Below are positions 56,554-64,000 of a DNA stretch of 64,000 bases, in pieces. The notes beneath the pieces were generated by a model that saw only the letters and a program-made list of their open reading frames with translations, was not told where the DNA came from and did not search any database. Origin of the DNA: Plenodomus lindquistii (Eukaryota > Ascomycota > Dothideomycetes > Pleosporales > Leptosphaeriaceae); the NCBI GenBank assembly GCA_025504975.1, contig JANUWI010000007.1:620001-684000 (forward strand), given 5' to 3'. Position 1 is the stretch's first letter. Each line of letters opens with the position of its first letter. Both the position numbers and the translations under genes were made by a program.

Positions 56554-56721
56554 CTACGCCGGACACCCCTCACACCTCTCCTCCACCTTGACCGTTGCCA
56601 AAATGACCCCATCGCGCCCCTTTTTGCACTTTTGCTGGACCATTTGGCCCTTGCTGCAGAGCTGTGTGAAGATCATGGTTGTGTGGCCGCAGGTGTGTGT
56701 GTAGGCGTGGTAGAAGCACAT
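56554..56721 (-). CDS. Small Cys/His-rich protein (55 residues)
   Basis: An intronless minus-strand frame of 55 codons from ATG 56721 to TAG 56554. It is rich in Cys and His with a regular layout: MCFYHAYTHTCGHTT, FTQLCSKGQMVQQKC, then after a short linker EERCEGCPA. The order C..H...C-G-H...C...C...C-x2-C is that of a group of short, uncharacterised proteins in filamentous ascomycetes, so it is likely real and zinc-binding. That function is an inference from the Cys/His spacing. The region upstream on its strand is A/C-rich like a 5' leader. There is no signal peptide, so I do not call it a secreted effector. The frame lies opposite the end of a longer, non-conserved frame. Confidence 0.62.
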   Translation of the reverse strand: MCFYHAYTHTCGHTTMIFTQLCSKGQMVQQKCKKGRDGVILATVKVEERCEGCPA

Positions 56722-59700
56722 TTTTGAGTTTTGTCGTCGACCCGTACAGAGAGGTGTGTTTTGTGTGAAGGAGTGAGGGAGTTGTGGTGTGGGATTGATG
56801 GGGGAGGGGAATGGAGTTTAGGTGTGGTTTTATTTGTTGTTGTTGGGTGAGGTTGGATGATGGATGGTGGATGGTGGATTGGAGAGTAGGACTGGAGAAG
56901 TTTGCTGTGATGAGGTGAGAAATTGCAGGCTGACTGAGGTAGTACGCATTATGCATGACATTGGCAATTCTGCAGAGAGTGTTATGCTTACTTGTTGTTT
57001 GAGTTTTCGGGATTGTTTATGGGATGGTTATGTAGGACGATGTCTGAATATTGGTGACGTTGAAGAGAAGAGGGAAATTTGTAGCGAAAGTGAAGATGAT
57101 CAAAGTTCAAGTTGAGTTGTCAAGTCTTTAAAGATACTCCTCCGCTACAAAGGTACGTATCGTTTCTCTTTATACAAAGATTTCACATGATGCCAGATCT
57201 TTGGGTAGCTGTTGATTGTGTAGGTTGTGCAGTTTGACTCTTTCCATCGGGTGTGGACGGTGATGCGAGCTGATCAAAGCTTCCAAATCTCACATATATT
57301 TGCGTCGTTACTCACGGGCGCCCATGGGAACGCTGCTTAACACGACAATCAGTACCAGACCAATATTTCTGGTGTGAAAGTCAGCAGTCTGTCCTACTTG
57401 CAAGGCAGTGACACCAATCAGGGGGGGGTCCCCCGAATATCCTTTATTGCAATACAAGAGGCAGCGGAAGGATGCACCGAGATTCGATACTGGAATGCCT
57501 CAGGTGTCACTGTCGCGTGCTCGTTCGGGTAACCACAGCGGGTGGTAGGCGACCAAACTTCTAAGGCTAACAATGGTGACATTCCAACGCCAAACTCGTG
57601 TTACGGCGAGGGTTTCAGCGGGCAATCTGGGCTCTTTGTTTGATTTGCTGAATGTGGTACCTTACCAAATTGTAACTGTTTCCCTCAATTGTCATATTCT
57701 CGGATAGGTTTGACGTATTGCGCACATCGGCTGAATGCTTGCCTTCCGCAGTTCAGGCGATGTAGCGGACGGGTGTCTGAAGAATGGGATAGTGTACCCA
57801 ATTCAGACCTGGCCTATACACATCCGCATCCAAAGGAGATCCCGCGCCGTTGGAAAGCCGTGAAACACTACCGTCCGTTCAGAACACTGTGGCGCATCTC
57901 AAGTAAAAGTCACAGGAGGCTGGTTTGGTGACGGCCATGTTTGTTCGAGTTGGCGCTATCGTGTTGGCCAGCATTTTAGATAATTCGAGCCAATCAGCGC
58001 ACGGCTTCACCGCTAATCCAGGTGGACCTTTCGAGGCAAACTACCGCCAAGGGCTGCATGGAAGTCGCATATGACGAAACGATAGCTGACGGTTGCTATA
58101 CTAGTTCCGTCCGGTTCTCTTGGACGGTCGCTGAATGGTCAGAATTGGATATAATCAGCAATCATATTGATGATTTCTGCAGTCTACAGTACAAGGCTGG
58201 GAGGTGCATGCAGCCATGGTGCTCCACCCCACGATGGCCCTGGGCCTGCAGAACGGCCACAGGCGGCGGGACCTGTACATGGCCTTGGTCTGGAGTACGA
58301 TCGGTCGGTCTGGAGTAGGGTCAGTGAGGACTGTGTTGTGTTCTGCCCGGGATGCTGAAGGTGTTGAGATACGAGCCATGCCAGCACAAGCGCGTGCTGG
58401 CCATGGGTGGCTGACTTGCAAGTGTAGTGTCTAGGGCAGTGGAAGAGGCTTCGAGGAGCGACGATGATGGAATAGCGATATGCACCCCACCAAGCCGTGC
58501 AACGATGCGCTGGCACACGGCCCTCGATGGTTTGAGACATGATGCTGAGGCACAGCCCTGGCGATGCGCGCTGGCAGCGTCGACGTCGATTTTGAGGGAG
58601 TCGACATGGCAGCTCTAGTCGCATGGCTGTGCCAGCTGGCAACGCCTCCATCTAGAGCAGCAACGGCAGAACCGCCATGCACGCGACAGGTGTAGTCTAG
58701 CGGAGGAGCGTAGCGTTTTGACACGTCAACCCACCATGGCTCGCCTGTCTGCAGATTGACGCAGGAGCTGCACCTGCACCTGCGTCTCCACGACGCCGGA
58801 TAGATTGCGCGGGTTAATACTAGCAGCGGTTGCCCTCGTGTTCGCCCTGTGATTTTCTCTCGTTCTCGTTCTCCGTCATTGTCACTGTCACTGTCACTGT
58901 CATTGTCATTGTCGTTGTCGTCGTCGTCGTCGTTGTTCATGCGCTCCCCTTGCAATTGCAGCCATTGCACTTCACCACCACGTGCCCAGGGCCGTCGCAA
59001 CAACGCCAAAAAGCGCCCCACCGCCCGGCAGAAGAGCGCTCCCACGGCTGCCCGCGCGCAAAGCAAACCTGGCAATTCAAGTCTGGGGGGTGTGTGTGTG
59101 CTGTGCTGTGCTGTGCGGCCGGATTCGCGTCCTCGGCAGCTTAAACCAGCTGCACTGACCTCTCTACACCGCCTGGCCTGGCAGAGGCCGTCGCGTCCTT
59201 AACATCGTCGCAGGACCTCGTCGCGCTGGCCCCGGAAGCTGGAGGAGGTCGCAATGCGCTGTCCGAGGCCTCAGGAACAGCCGTCCCAGCCACAATCGCA
59301 CCTCGACTCCATGTCTGACGTCTGCTAGCCCGTCACATAAAGGTCCCGCTCGCCTTGTTCTCTGCGCGCTTCCATTGGCTCCGCCCGCATCCCAGTCGTC
59401 GAATGGGAAGAGAGCATTCACTGCCAGTACACACACCGTCGCGACTCGTCCCTTTAGAGGTATCTCGATCTCTGCATGCCCTGGCCACGCCATTGGGGCT
59501 TGTTGACCGTCTCGAGGCCATCGCTGACAGTTGTCTAGATTTCAACCAGGCCCCTTCGGCCGCATACACGACTATTCTGTACATTATCAACCGTTGGCCC
59601 TCGCCCCCAACTCTTGTCTCTATAATCTGTACATTGCACTACTACTAGTCCCCTAATCACTCCATCACCACCATCGCCTAATCCAGCAATTCTCCGATTG

Positions 59701-60224
59701 GCGCGTAGCGTATTCAGTGGGCCTTGTATTGTCAATCTCCGGTTGGAGTCGTCACGAGTGTTGCTATTCACTGCCAGAAAGCCACGCGCACGGAGTCTTG
59801 GTCGTCTGTCGAAACATATCAATTGGCTAGCACTGGTTGCTCTTGTTTCAGGCCATCATCTCCACGGCGGTATCAACGGCCGGCGTCATCGGTCAGCCTA
59901 GGCCGGGCTGCACTGTGTCTATCCAACTTGGGGATACAGCGCGACGGTCTGGGTTGGCGGTTTAGGTGAGTGCATGCATCACATTGCTGAGGCTTCTCAC
60001 TTCTTTGCCATCTGCATCCTCCATCTATCTTCTGCAGAGCAGTCGGCATTGTCAAACACATCGAGTCTCTCTTGTGTTCGGCTGTAAGCGGCTGCATGGT
60101 CCTTGTTGAGTGGCCAGTGTCAAGCTTGTTTACGACAGAGTTGCACCTTCCTACCTCATCCACCATCGCCCATTCCTCTACGCATTGCATGCTGACAGGC
60201 AGCGACAGACACGATCGCTAGAAG
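56722..60224. other. Long intergenic region upstream of the 14-3-3-like gene
   Basis: 3.5 kb without a gene I can support. It contains the leader of the Cys/His gene on the left, a weak 10-bp inverted repeat (57406-57415 with 57503-57512), a hexamer microsatellite (58875-58935) and, on the right, a possible 5'-UTR intron (gtgagt at 59966 to ctgcag at 60037). Several frames of 80-150 codons lack protein-like features. Confidence 0.45.
58875..58935. repeat. Degenerate hexamer microsatellite (gtcact/gtcatt/gtcgtt)
   Basis: About ten units of gtcact, gtcatt and gtcgtt grading into a gtc trinucleotide run. In one minus-strand frame it gives Asn-Asp repeats, judged a composition artefact. Confidence 0.85.
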
Positions 60225-61814
60225 ATGGCCTCTTTGGACTTTGACCAGAAATTCCTCGGTCGAATAGCCAAGCAGACATCAGAATCCAACCCCTACCTCT
60301 CAGACGCTCTCTATCAGATTCTTGGACTATCAGTTCTACTCGCTCGTAGACTCATTCGTGCAAGAAAGCTCCGAAAACTAGATACGACACGAGATACTCC
60401 TTCACTGGCGGCGTATCAGCACATACTATGGATGTCCCGAGAAGGCCTGTCTATATTGGAGCTCTACGTGCTCCCATATGCGCAAGACAATCAACATGGC
60501 CCTGAGTGTAGAGTGCTGAGTGTCAAGCTACGCGCGAGCTTCTATCACATCTTCTGTCTGTTCCACAACCAGCCGCCCGTCACCACAACCAACCTTGGAT
60601 CTACTGATCCACGGCTACCTGGTGCACCACCTTTACCAAACTCACCCAAGCGCAAGAATGATCCGACCGGGCTCTCACCGTCATCGAAGCGCTCAGGAAA
60701 GCAGCCCGCTTTGCGTGAGCCGATCAACTCCATCGTGTCCGAGTCATCGTTCGTTACGAATCCGTACGCAGGAACAGGAGGACCGGTCGGAACACCATCA
60801 CCAGGACCAACAATCAATGCGCCCCCTGGACTCAACCCAATACCAATACCGCAGCCTTCATCCTTCATTCTGCCTCCTCTGAACTTTGTACCCCTGGCCG
60901 GCGGCTACTTCACTACAGCCACTTCGTACGCCACCAGCTACCTCCCAGGATCGCATCCTCTGCGATTGTCAGTCGCGCTTGAGCATAGCGCGTTTCTGTG
61001 GGATTGTCTCCATGACCACGAAGGATCGCGACGCGTCGCTCGACGTGCAATCAAGGATGTGTACCGAGCGCAAGAAGCAATGGACGACACAGAGTTCGAA
61101 GACGCCGCAGAACTTGTCGGCATTCTTGGTAGGATGATGTGAGTTCATGCAGTCGCGTGACACAGTTTGCCAATATACTGACAATATTACAGGAAGCGCA
61201 AAAGCTGGGAAGGCACTCCCCGAGTAGGAGGCATGGCAAGCCCCGAGCCCTCAGGTCCAGCGCAAGCAGGTAGTGGCGTACCCGAACAAGCAATTAGAAG
61301 TACCCTTGCACCCACCCAGCAAAGTGCTCCGACTAGCAGACGGGTAGCTGAAGCACCGCCTACGACAGACTCGTCCGCTCAGACTCAGACAAGAGGCGCT
61401 ACCCGCAGTCGCGCTGCCTCAGCTAGTACATCTGCTCCACGATCGAAAGAAAGTAGCAGCAACGAAAATACACCACGTGCAGATTCACAACGGCACACAA
61501 GAGGAGGCAGTCAAGGCACACCGCCACGTGCACGACACGCGAGCGTAGGAAGCCGCGCGAGCACGACGCCTCAAGCACCACCAGGTGGACGCTCTCCCGC
61601 CACGCCATCCACGGTCCGTACCACCTACCAGCCCACTGGCAGCAGCCCCTCACAAAAAGGAACGCCTCAACTCGATAGCGCAACACCCTTCTCCATGAGC
61701 GCCGCCGCAACCCTCGTGTCGGAACAAGCGCGTTACTCCCCTGGTCTCCGCCGATCACCGCCTGCACGGCTATCACCGTCTCAGGAGAGTTCGCACACGC
61801 GCCAGCAGCGATGA
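60225..61814 (+). CDS. Divergent 14-3-3-like protein with disordered tail
   Basis: Two exons (60225-61138, 61193-61814; 54-nt intron) give 511 residues. Residues ~1-115 and ~240-305 resemble the helical 14-3-3 fold. HPLRLSVALEHSAFLWDCLH, followed by RRAIKDVYRAQEAMDDTEFED, corresponds to 14-3-3 helices 7-8 (HP.RL..AL..S.F). LSREGLSILELYVLPYAQ-like and LSVKLRASFYHIFCLFHNQ segments correspond to helices 4-5. The two halves are separated by a ~120-residue Pro/Ser/Gly linker. The helix-5 position where typical 14-3-3s have Arg-Tyr for phosphate binding reads His-Ile. A Ser/Thr/Pro/Arg-rich tail of ~200 residues follows. The canonical 14-3-3s are under 280 residues, so this is a separate, fungus-type group. 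It may not bind phosphopeptides in the classical way. Function unknown. Confidence 0.75.
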
Positions 61815-62743
61815 CTCGTAGAGACGGGACGGGAAAAGCAAAGAAAGATGGAGGTGCAATGGACTTCCAATCAGGAAGCTGACATTGTGCTTTTGCCGTC
61901 GACACAACCTTCCTCTGTGTCGTCGACGCCGGTGAACTACACGAGCTCGAAGATGTTGTAGTCGCTGGACTTCACAGCCATCTTGGTCCTGTCTCGTCCG
62001 CGCAGCTATTCTGCGCTCATATTCATAACAGCCCCGCCATCATGATCATCATCCATGGCCCTCTCTCATCACACCATACCACACCACACCTGTACTATAC
62101 CCGGCGTTCTGGTCTCAAACATCTCAATTCCCACATCCTTAACACCCCTTCTTCAGTCTCAGGCATTGTAGCATATTGGATACCACACGAACAAAAGCTC
62201 GTGCACTACCAGGGCGGCTGTCTTGCAAACTAATCATCTTTAACAATCATCGACACGGACATTTTGGTCTGTTAACGCGGGATTTTGGGCCAGCCTCTTC
62301 CGTCACTTCTTGACCGGATCTGCTAGAGCACTTGGATTGACTGCCCATATAATGGACACTTCTGTTTTTTGGATACACTTTGGATTACCCCGATCTGACC
62401 GTTTGGTTTTTGGGAGGTATGTGTGATGTCGTGATGATGTGTATGTGTATATGTGTGTGCGATCTGTCGTGATCGTGATGTGAAATGACATGTTGTGAGA
62501 TCTGTGTGACGAGCGGTTGGGTGAGTCAGACAGGTAGAGTATTGGACGTATCTGTGCAGAAACATTCGTGCAAGATCACTCCAATGCGGAACCCACCTCT
62601 ATACACCACACGACGAAGAACAATAACACAGCGTAATAGATGTAACCCAAGTTCAATAGACAAATCATTAACATTTTATCCACCGACCCTTCCTTCCAAC
62701 GCCTTCGAAAATGCTCACCAACACATCAAACACCATGGTATAT
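61815..62743. other. Convergent intergenic region, 14-3-3-like gene and ERB1
   Basis: 3' UTRs of two convergent genes, 929 bp, including a gt/at-rich tract near 62430-62500. No gene. Confidence 0.5.
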
Positions 62744-64000
62744 CTAACACCACAACCTAACCGTCCCATCCGCGCCCGCACTAACACACCACGGCTCCCT
62801 CGGATGCCACTCCACATCCATAACCCCCAAGCGACTCCGAACCTTATGCCCCCTCAACACCTTCAACGGCACAATCGTCGCATTCTCCATCAAATCACCG
62901 ACAACCTTTCCATGAAAAATCTGCAAACTACCATCATCACTCGCATCCGCAAACAGCGGCAGCCCACCCTGATGAAACCTCACCGCGCGAATAGCCTCCT
63001 TGTGGAACCTTAGCGTCTTGTACGGTTTATTGCTGAGATCGAGGTCGTGCCAGAGGAGGCGTTTGTCGTAGGTGCCTACGATGATGTTGTCGCCGCCTGG
63101 ATGCACGTCAATGGATGATATCCATTTTGCACCTGGTTGTAGGACCTTGACGAGTTCTTGCTTGGCGAGGTCGTAGCTGCGGATTGTGTTGCGGGTTGCG
63201 ACGAAGAAGATTGCTTTGGAGGGGTGGAATTGCGCGGTTTGGGCTATGCCTTTGAGGCGGCGGAAGGGGAGTTGGGTGAGGTGTTTGGATACGGTGTGGA
63301 TTGCTACGGCGGTGGATTGGCCGCGTGGGGAGACGGTAGCGAAGTAGTCGCCGCGCCGGTGCCAGTTTATTATTTTGACGGCTGAGCGCACTTCGACTTG
63401 GATGAGGACGCCTTTGCTTTCGAGGCGGGTGCCTGGGCGGGACCATTTTCCAGGGGCGACTTTGGGGGGCTCGCCCGGGGCGGTGGTGCTGGGTTTTGAG
63501 GCGGCGTAGCCCCAGCCTGCGTCGAGGATGGAGCGTGAGGCTTGTTCGATGTCGGGGGAGAGGAGGGTAAAAGGGATGATTAGGTAGACGTTTTCGCCTG
63601 AGGCGGCTGCGACGATGCAGGCGTCTTTTGTGGGGCGCCATTGTACGGCGTCGACGGCTTCTTCGGAGGAGAGCTTTGCGTTCCAGACTTGGCGCCCGGT
63701 GAGGAGCTCCCAGATTCGTACGTAGCCGTCGTCTCCGCCGCTGGCGACGAAGATGCCATGGGGGTCGACGGAGATGCAACGTACGCGTCCTTCTTGGCCG
63801 CGGAACACGGCTGCGCAGGCTGTTGGGAAAGGCTTGAGGTCCTCTGGATCTGGTAGCTTGGGGAGGAGAGATTCGGGGTCGATGTTGAGTCGGTTTCTTC
63901 GTATACGTGGGGCAAGGTAGAGATCCAGACTGCGCTCGAATCGTTCTTTGACGAAGGTCTCGTATCCGGGGACCTTGCGCAACGCCTCGTAGTTCTTAGG
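62744..64000 (-). CDS. ERB1: Ribosome biogenesis protein Erb1/BOP1, C-terminal part
   Basis: The last 418 codons of a gene whose start lies beyond the right edge; the frame is open through position 64000. The visible part begins at the end of the BOP1 N-terminal domain (KNYEALRKVPGYETFVKERF, ERSLDLYLAPRIRRNRLNID, LPKLPDPEDLKPFPT). A seven-bladed WD40 propeller follows (VRCISVDPHGIFVASGGDDG, VDAVQWRPTKDACIVAAASG, VKIINWHRRGDYFATVSPRG, ISSIDVHPGGDNIIVGTYDK, VRFHQGGLPLFADASDDG, VMDVEWHPREPWCVSAGADG and VRLWC at the end). Erb1 forms the PeBoW/Nop7-Erb1-Ytm1 complex needed for 27S pre-rRNA processing and 60S assembly in the nucleolus. No intron is seen in this part. Confidence 0.95.
   Translation of the reverse strand, partial: PKNYEALRKVPGYETFVKERFERSLDLYLAPRIRRNRLNIDPESLLPKLPDPEDLKPFPTACAAVFRGQEGRVRCISVDPHGIFVASGGDDGYVRIWELLTGRQVWNAKLSSEEAVDAVQWRPTKDACIVAAASGENVYLIIPFTLLSPDIEQASRSILDAGWGYAASKPSTTAPGEPPKVAPGKWSRPGTRLESKGVLIQVEVRSAVKIINWHRRGDYFATVSPRGQSTAVAIHTVSKHLTQLPFRRLKGIAQTAQFHPSKAIFFVATRNTIRSYDLAKQELVKVLQPGAKWISSIDVHPGGDNIIVGTYDKRLLWHDLDLSNKPYKTLRFHKEAIRAVRFHQGGLPLFADASDDGSLQIFHGKVVGDLMENATIVPLKVLRGHKVRSRLGVMDVEWHPREPWCVSAGADGTVRLWC

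Noticed and set aside
58184..58651. 155-codon minus-strand frame in the long intergenic region
   Set aside because: No recognisable features, and other frames of similar length overlap it.

Overview
The window is nuclear DNA of a filamentous ascomycete (Pezizomycotina, probably a Dothideomycete; the class is an inference). The signs are genes with short introns of about 45-150 bp carrying GT..CTAAC/CTGAC..AG signals, a HET-domain gene, a Nud1/Cdc11-type septation scaffold, a She4/Rng3-type UCS protein, and proteins with long disordered extensions. I find 20 recognisable protein-coding genes, one further gene of unknown function, one gene cut by the right edge (included in the 20), a candidate spliced minus-strand transcript, and one repeat-rich island.

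Layout. 0.3-6 kb, plus strand: a mitochondrial HMG-box protein, a CLC chloride/proton exchanger and an F-box-like protein. 6-9 kb: a gene-poor stretch with a TATA-driven spliced transcript of unclear coding status and a duplicated 87-bp unit, then a small F-box/2EXR-like gene on the minus strand. 9.4-17.2 kb: a large TBC Rab-GAP (minus), a Spartan-type DNA-protein-crosslink protease (plus) and the ribosome-recycling ABC protein RLI1/ABCE1 (minus). 17.6-26.7 kb, plus: the chromatin remodeler CHD1 and the endopolyphosphatase PPN1. 26.7-28.9 kb: a decayed repeat array containing a 5'-truncated non-LTR retrotransposon tail with a 14-bp target-site duplication. 28.9-35.2 kb: a CorA-like membrane protein, TIM54, SGT2 (all plus) and TMA20/MCT-1 (minus). 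35.6-37.8 kb: a HET-domain gene. 39.3-46.7 kb, minus: the inositol hexakisphosphate kinase KCS1 and a 707-residue protein of unknown function. 47.4-55.9 kb, plus: NUD1/CDC11 and SHE4/UNC-45. 56.6 kb: a 55-residue Cys/His-rich protein (minus). 60.2-61.8 kb: a divergent 14-3-3-like protein (plus). 62.7-64 kb: the C-terminal part of ERB1 (minus).

Most genes are single-copy housekeeping functions (ribosome recycling and biogenesis, mitochondrial import, tail-anchored protein handling, inositol pyrophosphate and polyphosphate metabolism, chromatin, cytokinesis). They do not form one pathway, although KCS1 and PPN1 both act in phosphate/polyphosphate homeostasis. The most notable signals are gene-structure oddities (two GC-AG introns, a 12-nt micro-exon in RLI1, a start-codon-only exon in SGT2), the retrotransposon tail, the tiny Cys/His gene, the divergent 14-3-3-like protein and the spliced transcript near 7 kb. 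I saw no clear previously undescribed multi-gene system.
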